This document shows, piece after piece, positions 27,201-38,192 of a stretch of 64,000 nucleotides of DNA. Both the position numbers and the translations under genes were made by a program. Below the pieces are notes generated by a model. It worked only from the letters and a program-made list of their open reading frames with translations. It was not told the DNA's origin and did no database searches. Every line of letters begins with the position of its first letter. The first letter of the stretch is position 1. Source of the stretch: Colius striatus (lineage: Eukaryota > Chordata > Aves > Coliiformes > Coliidae); the NCBI RefSeq assembly GCF_028858725.1, contig NC_084759.1, positions 174,575,770 to 174,639,769 on the forward strand. Direction: 5' to 3'.

Positions 27201-30200
27201 TTGAATGCTAACGAGGGTGTAAATTGTCACATAACTTTTGAGACAGTCACTCTTTGGTGAAGTTTCACCAGTGCTGGCTGAACTGTCTCTTTTTCCTGGA
27301 GCAACAGCACATTTTGCACCAATGGGCAGTCACAGCAAGAGAATAAAAATTACAGATTAAATCCAGCTCCTGATGCAGCATATTTGGGAAGGAGGGATCT
27401 GGGTTGAGCTCCTCCAGTCCCTGGGACTCTTGGCCTTGGCTACCACTGGGGAGAAGTCATCCATCCTGGAGGACACAGAACTTCGGTGGGGGCTTCAACC
27501 AGCAGCAGTGGGGGCTTCACCCAGCAGCACTCAGACCCCAAGGCAAGGGAAAGGTGTGCCTATGAACCCCATCACAGAGAGCAGAGGGGCCAGCACATGT
27601 CACTAATGCACGGCAATGCCGGCAATCATCCCTTCTGTCACTGTGCATCACCCCTTATCCCAGATATAAATAACCCCCAGTGAAACCAGGAAAATGGAAA
27701 ATCAGTGAGGAAACAGTGCTGTTACAGGAACAAGTAAAATTTGAAGTAGATACACTTCAATAGTAGATTTTTACATTAGATTTTTAAATATCTTCACTGA
27801 AGAGACACATTAGTTCATAAGAAAAATGCACTTCCTTCTGATGAAATGGAGACATGCTAATTGCCAATGAGGTTTTAGGGCTTATAAAAATACTTCAAAG
27901 CTTTAACTGAATTTCTGCCTCTACTACCAAAAATATTCATGATATATTTGAGAGTTTTGCTTTTCTCTACCACTATGAGAAGATTTTCTTGAACCATCTA
28001 ATTTTGGAATGTCGTGAATTCTTGTGACTGATGAAAGGAGTATGTAAAAGTAATAAATTGTTCATTGCTTAGAGAAGAGGAATTTGGGGACCCCGGCATG
28101 GCAGCAGAGACTTTATAGGATATAGCAGGAGTTTTAGTCTTTTAATCTGACTGATTTTTTAACTTTAACTTGATTTTTAATTTTAGCTTGATTTTTTATG
28201 TTTATAGTATTAAAAATATACTTTGAAAGGTTTATACCCAAATCCTGTTGGTTGACTGAAGCTGCTCTAACAGACAGGGAAGACAGTAGACATGTCATTT
28301 GTGGCCTGAAAGAGTGCAGCAGAACAGATAGCACTCTTTGCAGGTCAAAAAAAGAAGAAGAAAATTATTGCAACAGGGGAGTTTTGTACTTAAATAATAA
28401 CATTTCATTAAACTTCACATATTTCATACTGTTTTATTGTATTTCCCTCTGTCTTTTGTTATTGACTGCAGACTACATAACACATATTTATCCAAAAACT
28501 GAAGGGGATTAGTAACACAACAGTAAGTGGGACAAGTTTGGGGAGAGAGGGAAAAGTGAAAGGAATCCGATCAGGGCTTTGGTACATTGGCATTGACTAT
28601 CAACAGAGTCAAAGCAAATATTAGCCACACAAAAGTTAGACAAGCTATATTTCTTACATTATGCTTTTTACTGTCCAGTTTCAGCCATGTAGGACTGAAA
28701 ATTCACACAATTCTGTGAGTTTTCAGGGTTGACAGGACATCACTTTTTGTGTATCAAAGCAGAAATGGCATTATTTGAGCACAAAAGACAATATATGTTC
28801 TGAGAGAGAAGTTTCAGCAATTTGATGACAGCTCTACTTTAATCCTGATCTGTGTCTGTTTGCTTGTATTTCTCAGTAAAGGTGAGGACTATAACCAGGG
28901 AAATACTGCCAGGCTTATTCTTGCTAATTCACTCCACCTCATCTCTGAGAAACCAGAAGACTTACAAATTAATTTGTCTAAGCCCATTCCAAACAAATAT
29001 TTTCACATCTTCTGTATTTAGGAACATCATGATTTCTTTAGACCACATCCATACGTTTTGAAGATATTACAAAAATATATTTGTTTAAAAAGTTAGACTG
29101 CTTACTAGAATTCATTCTAATAATTATTATAAACATTTTAATACTTGCAATATTTTAAGAGCTATACTAAATCTACTCATATTTTTTGTTTAGATGTATG
29201 CTATTGAAACTATTTCTGAGCACTACAATAATTTCTTAATTTCATATTGTTTTTCTGGAAAAAACACAGGCATTTTCATAGTTCTCAGTTGACATTTTAG
29301 CATATTACTTTATTATAGCTCAGTATTTTTCACTGTTTGTACCTGAGATAAGTATAAAATTTCTAAGACATAATTCAGAATACTGAATGGAAGAATATCA
29401 ATCTAGAATATATCTGAACAGTAACTGTTGGATCTTATAATTTCTTCTCCTCTGCTGGATTTCTGGACTTCACAGAAATCTCATATATTAAAGATACCCA
29501 AATATTTTGCAGTAACATCTTCTTTTCTCTCATTATTTTTCTCAAGAGCGTGAATTTCATTCATTTCAATACAGGTGGCTGCATTCTTTACATAAGTCAT
29601 TCTTCTGAAGTCTCGAAGGCTTGAAATATGATTAAAATGCAAATTAAAGTGGTAGGTGAACCTCTATAGCTCTCCTAAGATTAAAAATAATGCTTGCATT
29701 ATTTTAGAAAAACAGCAATATTAAATTGTGTAGTTTAAACATGATTGTGGACATAGGTTTCTTTAGCTAGCCCAAGATTCAGTGGCTATTCTTTCGTGAG
29801 AACAGATAGGTGACAGAGAGTAGCAAAGCCTTCTTAAGAGAAACACTACTGTAGCTGTTGCAGAAGAGGTGCTGCTGAGGTATAAAATGACTATCGAGTG
29901 TTGCTCATGTTTCCTGCAAAGGTTTCCTCTCTGAAGTATAAAAAGCAATTGCCATTGATGATAAAACTGAATGACACTTCAGAGATTTACCAGGCAGCTG
30001 ATTCTGTGGTGATCAAATAATAATGTTATCTTGTGATATTCTGTTTAAGAAATCTGTAGGTGTAAAGCCCCACTGTTTCAATACACAGTGAGCATACAGA
30101 CACATTATAGTTCATCTTAATATACTAACTCTAGACAATCATGAATATATCAGTCTGGATCTGAGTCAGTCACTATTTTCAACAACACCTAGTGTAATCT

Positions 30201-30629
30201 CTTCATTATTTTAGAAGACAGTGGAGATCGTAAAATATCCAGTTCACTGACAAACCAGGTAGTTGCTCAAACCAAGTAGGTTAAAGTAGACTTGGGAGAA
30301 GGAACAAGAAAAGACAATCACACTGCATATTAGTTACTTAGTAGAACTAGTAGCCTTGTCTCCATCTCTTCTTCCTCTAGGTGATCCCTGTGGATTAGAT
30401 ATGGAGAGAAGTTTGTACCTCTGGAGCTGTGCACAGTTCTTGAGTTGCTCATATGATGCTCCTGTGCTCAAGATACACTATATATACCATAAGATTAAAA
30501 ACTTTGGCATGTATCTCCCAAGAAAGCAGCAGGGATAAAAGAACTTGCAGAGATAGTTTTATGTAGCAAAACAGAACACTGGTTGTCTTCTTTATCAGTC
30601 TTCTCAGGTAATGTGAGAAAATAGGTGTT
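24211..30629. other. Intergenic, no gene recognised
   Basis: It contains the 22-bp tandem duplication at 27486 and A-tracts near 27005. There are no recognisable exons or transposons. Confidence 0.65.
27486..27529 (+). repeat. 22-bp tandem duplication
   Basis: Two adjacent 22-bp units start GTGGGGGCTTCA and end CCAGCAGCA. They differ at one base (A versus C at unit position 13). Confidence 0.95.
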
Positions 30630-31663
30630 TCATAGAATCATAGAATCTTACAAGTTGGAAGAGCCCTCCAGAGATTATCTAGTCCAACTCCCCTACTAAA
30701 GCAAGTTCACCTCGATCAGGTCACACAGGAACACATCCAGGAAGCTTTTGAAAACCTCAAGAGAAGGAGATTGCACAACCACCCTGGGCAGCCTGTGCCA
30801 GGGCTCTGTCACCCTTATAGTAGTTTTTACCTGTGTTTAAGTGAATTTTTTTGTGTGCATTACCCTTTGTCACTGGAGACAACAGAAAAAAGTACCACCT
30901 CATCATCTTGACGTCCACCCTTGCAAGGTACTTGCAAGTGTTGAACAGATTCCCCCTCAGTCTTCTCTTCTCCAGGCTAAACAGCCCCAGGTGTTACAGC
31001 CTTTCCTCGTAAGGAAGCTGCTCCAGTCCCCTGATCATCTTGGTGGCCCTCCACTGGACTTTCTCCAGTTATTTGTCCCTCTTGAGCTGGGGAGCCCAGA
31101 ACCAGACACAGAACTCCAGATGAGGCCTCACCAGGGCAGAGTAGCGGGGGAGGAGAACTTCCCTCAGCCTGATGAGCACACTCTTCTTGATTCATCCCAG
31201 GATGCTGGCACATATTTAGTTTGTTACCAATCAAAACTCCCAGGTCTCTCTCTGCAGAGCTGCTCTCTAGCAGGTCAATCACTAGCCTGTACTGGTGCAT
31301 GGGGTTGTTCCTTCCCAAATGCAGGACTCTGCACTTGTCCTTGTTGAACCTCATGAGGTTCCTCTCTACCCAACTCTCAAGCTGGTTGAGATCCCGCTGA
31401 ATGACAGCACAGCCTTCTGGGGAATTAGCCAGTCCTTCCAGTTTGGTGTCATAAGCAAACTTGCTGAGGGTACACTCTGTCCCTTCATCCGTGTTATGGA
31501 TAAAGATATTGAATAAGACTGGCCCCAGAACGATTCTCTGTGGAATCCCACAGGCCTCCAACTTGACTTGGCTCTGTTGATCATCATGCTCCAGTTTCTG
31601 TCATTCAACCAATTCTCAATCCACCTCACCATCCATTCATCCAGCCCACACTGCCTGAGCTTT
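30630..31663 (-). mobile_element. CR1 LINE 3' kilobase, minus strand, with disabled reverse transcriptase
   Basis: The 3' tail (CATAGAATCATAGAATC) is at the left end. Going right it holds the ORF2 C-terminus and then the end of the reverse transcriptase domain. Minus-strand frame 30977-31561 reads [15 protein letters not shown], ...LSKFAYDTK..., then [20 protein letters not shown] and [14 protein letters not shown]. The catalytic FADD box is changed to FAYD (codon at 31451-31453), which removes one catalytic Asp. A short deletion near 31205, relative to other copies here, shifts the frame after NKLNMCQ. It is 5'-truncated near 31663 at the ...GCVLDEW-equivalent part of RT. Confidence 0.93.
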
Positions 31664-32074
31664 CCTGAGGAAAGTTCCTCCTCTACAAGTGAGATCTGGA
31701 AAGAGGCAATACAGTTACTTAATATCAGGAAAAGACCAATGCAGATGTGATTATTTACTTCTCCTTCCAGGAGTAAACTTTGTCATCAGTTATTAGGTAA
31801 AGTGTAAGAAACATCCAGCAGAAAAAGTCTGATTGCAAGAGGCATAGCAATCCAGTGGATTTCATCAAGGGCTTGCTTTAAGCACTGCAAAAGTGAGTTA
31901 AAGTTGATGCACACAGATAGGCAGCCCGCCAAGAATTTTGGTTAAATTGGAACCAATGCTGAATCAATTCAAAAGCTTTTTATTAATATATAAATAATAC
32001 TGATTATTTTAAGGATCAAGACTACAAAGGAAAAATGCTAAAATTAAAGTCAATACAAAAAATGCTTGTATTCA

Positions 32075-32165
32075 ACACCCATCTGGATGTGTTCCTGTGA
32101 AACCTGATCTAGGTGGATCTACTTTAGGAGGGAGGTTGGACTAGATGATCTCTAGAGGGTTTTTT
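32075..32165 (+). mobile_element. CR1 3' end fragment, plus strand
   Basis: ATCTGGATGTGTTCCTGTG, CCTGATCTAGGTGGATC and GGTTGGACTAGATGATCTC are the last ~90 bp of CR1 before the tail. The tail itself has decayed into T-rich sequence. There is no coding value. Confidence 0.85.
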
Positions 32166-33416
32166 TGTCATTTGCAATGAATATCTTACGGTCAACAGTA
32201 GTATTTTTGCAAGATCTCAAGTCACCAGCAGGGGGAAGGCACAAAAAAGACACATGAGTCTTCTGGATTAGTAGGGAGTATAACTGTTCACTGACATTTT
32301 GGAGAAGTTCAATAGTGTGTTTATTACTATTTTGTCATAGTGAGTTGTGGAGTTACCTAAACTTACATTTTTGAGTAAATAATTATGAGACAATGAAAAT
32401 AGATTGTAGTAAATTAATCATTTACATAACATCAAGTTAGACTATTTTTTGTTCTACTGTACGGCAAACTATTTTTGAAACAGAATTTGGAAATGATAGA
32501 TGTTTATCTAATATTCATGTGTATTCCTTCAGAAACATTTGCCTTATCTTAGAAGCAGCATATCTGCAATGTGATGCAAGGGTTGCTATGGTGAGTTCAC
32601 ATCTCTTATTTAATGCTGTACCAGAGTAAATAGACATTGCAACAATCTCTGTTAGAGGTGCTATTAGTGAAGATATGTCAGCATTTCTATCAAAAATACT
32701 TGTTTTCCTGTTGCAACTCAGCCAAAAGACAAAGAAAACTATTCCTAGACTGAATCCCAAGAAGTCTTCACACTCGTCTAGTGTTTACGGATTTTTTCAA
32801 TCACTTTCTAAAGCTCTCTGTCATAAAACTCAAATAAAAAATCAGTAGTTCTGTTTCATTTCTCCAGTAGCTAAGATTTTGATATGAGTTATGACACTTT
32901 TAATTTGGAAAAATCTTTAGAAAAATTGGAAGTTAGTTTTCATTTCACATTTCACAGTGAACATTCAGTCAGCCATTAATTGCATTACCTGTTTCACAGC
33001 CTTTCTACACTGTCAGAGTGATATAAAGACACTTTTGTGTAAAAGAGAACCAAATCCTTAGTTCTAGTGACTCAGTTTAGCTAAATGGCATCAGAAATTT
33101 AACTTACAGACCCCAGTGCATTATTTTTTATCAATTATTTGAGTCACTCTCTAGGATAATACACAAGAAAGGAGTGCACTGCTGGAAATGATCAAATATG
33201 TTTATCTTTTTGGCACTTATTTATTTTTCTAATAATTTCTTTTGAAAAAGGGTAAGTAACTTTCTGAGATTATTTTTCTCTATGAGATCCCCCTTGTATG
33301 TCAGGATAACTCTTTCTGCATTCTGCATTTGTGTAAAGTTTTAGGTTGACCTGCTTTAACACTTTCCTTTTGTGACTTGTTTTGTTTTAACTGCAATAAT
33401 TTTCATAGGAAAATAC

Positions 33417-33446
33417 ATTCCTCATATTCCTCATATATTCCTCATA
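33417..33446 (+). repeat. Three short direct repeats of ATTCCTCATA
   Basis: Three ATTCCTCAT(AT) units follow one another with 9-11 bp periodicity. Confidence 0.9.
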
Positions 33447-35514
33447 CCAGAAAATAGTATTTTTCTGCTACAACTGCTAAAAAAGTAATTTTTACTCAAA
33501 ATTGTGGGGTTTAAGGACTTGGGTGAAAAAGTAAAAATTTACAGAAAAAGGTAATCAACTTTTTCCAACTTGCCCATAAGGTCTGATTATTATACTGCAT
33601 ATATGCTTGCATGTTGCCCTTAAGAAGATTATACTTTTAACTGGAACAGTTTCGTCTGTGCTTCATGTCAGCCAGTAAGAGTGGATACTCATTACTGAAT
33701 TGGCTGAACAGTGGGGCTGAACAAACACATATTTCCCATAAGTCTGGATGCACACGGTTGGATGGATAAACTCAAACAGATCATAAATGTGCATCATTAG
33801 CTGGTAATGAGAAGGGAAGGCTATTTTTTGAGAATTTACACCCATAGTCAGAGAGATGCGATGTGTTTCAGATGTCACCCTGATATAAAGTATAGAAACT
33901 GGGGTTTTACACAGGAGGCTCTTAGTGTTAAATGGAGTCATAGAGATCCTTGAAATAGTTTTAACGTTGCTTTGGGGAGTGACTCCAATTTTTAAGTGCT
34001 ACACTGTTTGGATGTTACTGCCTAAGTTGTTGCTCAGTTTCTGCAGTATCATATGACAAAATAGATCTCAAGCTCCACAAAATCAAGTACTACAGTACTA
34101 AATATTTAGAAATATATAACGTACTTTCAACTTCCTGCTGTAAAGCCTTCTTTCCAAATACAAGCCAGTATCTGTCACTGGGTCAAAAGCTGCTACACTA
34201 AATATTTTAGAAATACTGTTCAATCACATAAACAAAGGAATAATAGAACATAATGAATTCTGCATGTCTTCTGATACATACCTATGAGTAGAATATCACT
34301 AAAACATCAGCTTGTCCACTTTTCACTACAAATTCTCACCATAAAGCCCTTGTAATTAATCTCTTTTTCCCATTAAGTTCCTATATTCATATTTTCCATA
34401 CCAGTGTTCTTCAGTCATATTCAAAGAAATCCTGTAAGATGGGAGATCAATGTATTCTTTCTTCTTCTATTTCTTTCTTTCACTTGCACATCAAAATATA
34501 GAGTAAGGAGGACTGGGAAGAGAGAGCTAAGTTATGTATTCAAGGGTCTTCATTGGAAAACAGTTTTCAAATCCCAAAAGTGAATACCTATGCAATATCA
34601 GCAAGATAAAGCACAGTAAGACACAAACGAGTTTTTCAAATAAGTGGATCCCAGGAAGTTGCATTTGAGGTCTCTTGAAAAAAGTAGTAGAAAATAGGAT
34701 GAGAGACCAGGGTGCAATGTGCTAAGAGCAACCTCTCACAATTCCTTAGAACATTGGCATCTATATTTTGAAACAGTTAACACTTCTCTGGTTTCCTTAT
34801 GGATAATACCAATCGGAATGCATCCAAAGTATAATTTGAGATGAAAATGTATGGTTTAAAAGACCTACAAGAAATGTAAAAAAATCTTGGTCCATGCTTA
34901 AAAAGATATACCTGTGTGATACTATTTTTTGTATGTACCACTTTTCTGAGGGACAAGGGATTGTTCTGAAGTTAACTATAGATTTTCATTGCTTTTGTTT
35001 TGTGATAAATCTAGTACTTCTTAGTGTAACTCACTGATGGCTAAGATTTCTTGTTGTTATGATAGAAAATGTATCAGGTAAATCTGGAAACGCAATCTTG
35101 TGTTTTATATCTTTACCAAAAATCTTATGGACCACCAAGGAGTCACAGATTTCCAGGTCTTGAAAGCCATGCAGCAGATAACCTTGGTACATAGTCTGAC
35201 ATGATTTTAGTCCGGTACTGTAAACTATTAGCACCAGAAGGCAAAAATTTAGAACCACAGTATGATAATATTCATTACTAAAAAAATCAAGAGTATTATC
35301 CAAGTATGTAAAGTTCAGAGAAAAAGAAGATTCATCATCTTGTCAATATTTGGAATTTGACTGTCAAATCACAGTCTTATGTAAAATAACAGATGCTACA
35401 CCATATCATAGCTAAAGAGTTCAGAGTTTAATAAATGTTTTAAAAATTAATTTTAATAATAATTTAAATGTTTGATAATAAAAATAGTGATGATGTTATT
35501 AAGAAGCTATGTCC

Positions 35515-35760
35515 TCATCAACAAGGAGGGGCTGGTGGGGATGTGAAGCTCAATAGCAGTCATGGTTGCAGTAACCATGAAATGGTGGAGTTCCAGATCT
35601 TTAGGGTAGCAAGAGGAGCACACACCAAGCTCATTATCCTGTGCTTCAAGAGAGTAGAATTTAGCCTCTTCAGGGTATGAGTTGGTAGAGAATCATGGGA
35701 TAAAGCCCTGGAGGAAAGAGAGGACCAAGAAAGCTGATTAATATTCAAGAACTGCATCAA
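35515..35760 (+). mobile_element. CR1 internal fragment (ORF2 region between endonuclease and reverse transcriptase), plus strand
   Basis: AACAAGGAGGGGCTGGTGGG, GCAGTAACCATGAAATGGTG, GAGTTCCAGATC, GCCTCTTCAGG and CATGGGATAAAGCCCTGGAG match the CR1 region upstream of the RT domain. Both ends are missing, and the right end abuts an LTR fragment at about 35765. It is a decayed copy with stops in all frames. Confidence 0.75.
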
Positions 35761-35764
35761 TGGA

Positions 35765-36158
35765 GGCTGGCAGTGCACAAGAAGCTGGGACAGGATACAG
35801 TAAGGACAGCTGATTCAAATGAGCTGAAGGAGTATTCCATACCATATGACATCATACCTAGTAAATAAACTGAGGGGAGTTGACTGGGGGACACCACAGC
35901 TTCGGGATCAGATAGACATCAGTCAGTAGGTGGTGAGCAGTTGTATTGTGCGTCAATGGTTTGTATGTTCTGTGATTGTCTTTGTTGTTATTATTACTGT
36001 TGTTATTATTCCTTCCTTTTCTGTCCTAATAAACTATCTTTATCTTAACCCATCAGTTTTACTTCCTTTTTCCCCATTCTCTCCCACCCTACTGGGGTGG
36101 GGGGAGTGAGTCAGTAGCCATGTAGTATTTAACTGATAGCTAGGCTTAAATCGTGACA
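35765..36158 (+). mobile_element. 3' part of an ERVL-like LTR, plus strand
   Basis: CATACCATATGACATCATACC is followed by a decayed TATA region (GTAAATAAAC at 35861), GGTGGTGAGCAGTTG, a TTATTATT-rich stretch, and a poly(A) signal AATAAA at 36028-36033. Then come CTCTCCCACC...GGGGTGGGGGGAGTGAGT and the end CTTAAATCGTGACA at 36158. This order matches a widespread avian LTR as I remember it. The 5' part is missing or unrecognisable where it meets the CR1 fragment, so no target-site duplication can be shown. Confidence 0.75.
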
Positions 36159-36278
36159 GAAAGCATAGTTTTACTCCTCTGCTTTTAAACCAGATTAGTG
36201 AGTAATGTTCTGATTATTGAGACTGAGAAGCAAAATTGCTAGATGTTGCAAGAATATGATTTTTTAGTATTTTTCTTC
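36159..36278. other. Spacer between two oppositely oriented LTRs
   Basis: About 120 bp of AT-rich DNA separates the 3' ends of the two LTRs. I see no feature in it. Confidence 0.6.
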
Positions 36279-36283
36279 TTTAC

Positions 36284-37279
36284 TGTCGTGGTTTAGGCCC
36301 ATCAGGGAACAAAGACCATGATTAGCCTCAAGTACCGAAGAGGCTGAGAATTGCTCGAGGGCAGGCAGAGCTTAATTGCCGCTTAAGGTCCAGGACAAAA
36401 CAGACCAGGCCACTCGGTTTGGGGAAGAAAACAAGAAATAATTTAATGCAACATCAACTAAAACATACCCCCAAAAAAAACCCAAAACATAACCAAAACG
36501 AAACAACACAGAGTAATATATCAATGGAAAGTCCAACCAGCCTTTTTAAGAACACCTTCCCGCCACACCTCCCCTCTTCCCGGGCTCAGAGCCCTGATCT
36601 CGGGGTTTTTACCTTGCCCCCCCCGAACGGTTGAGGGGGGCAGGCAGTGGAGGTCTCAGTCAGTCTGCTCCCAATAGCTTCTGCCGTCTGTCCCTCCTCA
36701 GGACGGGTGAACTCCACACCAGTCCTCCCTGCGAGTCCGTGGGGTAACTCACACACACAGCAGCCCTGCACGGGCTGCTCTGACGCGCACCCATTCCAAA
36801 GGCTGCAGCTCCTCTCTGCCTCTCGTGTGGGGCTGCTCTGCGACGTGCAGGCTCTCCAACACAGCCTGGGCCATGGCCGTCTCCCCACACAGTCCCTCGC
36901 CCGTCCAGGCTCACTCACATGGAGCTGCTGGTGGCTCTCAGTCCTGCCACGGATCTCCACAGGTTTCAGGGGCACAGCTTGCATTCTCGCCACGGCTTGC
37001 AGAAGGGTCTCCGGTCTACTGCTCCTCCTTCCTTCCTCCTCTGGCTGAAGGGTCCGCGTGGTCGCCTCCATCTTGTATCACCCATACACCTCCTGCCTCA
37101 CATTTCAAATTCCCGTCCCCTAAATAGTGATGGCAGAGGCGCCAGATTGGCCCAGCCGGGCCGGAGGTGGGTCTGAACCCAGGAGGCGGGGGAGGGTCCG
37201 CAAACTCTTTACCGGGTCTTCACTGCAACCCGCTCCCCCTGTTACTAAGCCAAAAGCTGCTCCTTGCTAAACCAGAACA
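36284..37279 (-). mobile_element. Complete solo LTR, minus strand, 996 bp, GC/CpG-rich
   Basis: Read on the minus strand it runs from TGTTCTGGTTTAGCAAGG to CCTAAACCACGACA, with matching inverted ends. It is flanked by TTTAC at 36279-36283 and 37280-37284, a 5-bp target-site duplication. A minus-strand ATTAAA (36442-36447) is the probable poly(A) signal, leaving about 160 bp of U5. The middle (36590-37240) is the most GC- and CpG-rich DNA in the window. Open frames here (36586-37071 -, 36647-37048 + and others) reflect composition and do not resemble proteins. The shared TGTCGTGGTTT ends relate it to the LTRs at 9267 and 35765, though the bodies differ. Confidence 0.87.
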
Positions 37280-37284
37280 TTTAC

Positions 37285-38192
37285 ATTGAAAAAATGAGGG
37301 GATGACAAGGTCAGTATGACAGATCTTTCGCCAGAAATAAGAGTTTAGCCTTATGAGTATCAGGATTCAGTCCCTGTTTCTACTTTAAGATTTATTGCTT
37401 ACAGACACCAATGCAAATGAAGATACAAAGCAAACAAAAGAGTGACTGACAGACATTTTTAGTTTTGTTTGAAATAGATGTCAAAGAACTCTCATACATC
37501 TTAAAGTGAGACTTTTTTGGGGGTTTACTTTTTTGTTTTATTTTACTATGGGAAACATCATTTCTTCTCTAAGAAAATTTGTTCTTGTGGCACTTAACAT
37601 TAAATTTACTCAGATCTTCGTCCATGCAAGAGTGAAGGTGATCATGCACATCAATGCTGCCCACAGGAGTATAAGGGACATTGGCTCAAGTCCTTCCTGA
37701 CAATTTACATCACTGGTCAATGGTGAAGAAGTGTCACCATCTCGGCCATGATCCATTGATGACCTACTTTTTGTCAATCCTGATTCCTCTTTTTTTTGAT
37801 ATAGAATGGTTGCAGAAAGAGCTCCAAGAGAGGAGTAATGTTTTAAGAAAATTCTTTAGCTAATTAAAGTTATATGTTGACAGATTTAAGGGATTCCCAC
37901 TTGCAGATTAGAACAAGAAAGTCTAAAAAAGACCCTAGAAAGGAAGTGTAAAGTGTGACTGACTCAAGAAACACAAACTTTGCCCTGTAGGTCAAAGTAT
38001 CAAGCTTAGCCCAGAATGTGAGCATCTGAAAAATCTCTTTTATCACTGTTGCTTTTCAAGGTGCTGTGTGAAATTTAGTGATATTTAGTCCAGCTGCACA
38101 CATCATAAAACTCTTGGTACCATTTTGGTTGTTTATAGGTTAATGTAAATCAGAATCAGATCTGAAACAGGTTGTACATCTTGAATTGATAC
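37285..38192. other. Intergenic, no feature recognised
   Basis: Unique-looking DNA between the solo LTR and the next CR1. Confidence 0.65.

Larger units (their letters stand above)
31664..35514. other. Intergenic, mostly without feature
   Basis: Only the short CR1 end at 32075-32165 and the ATTCCTCATA repeats at 33417 are seen. The minus-strand frames at 33663-33941 and 35031-35303 have no recognised domain. Confidence 0.65.

Noticed and set aside
36586..37176. Cluster of GC-rich frames as a gene or a gene CpG island
   Set aside because: All lie inside the solo LTR defined by its ends and the TTTAC duplication.
35765..37279. Two LTRs of one provirus
   Set aside because: They are in opposite orientation with different bodies and have only 125 bp between them.
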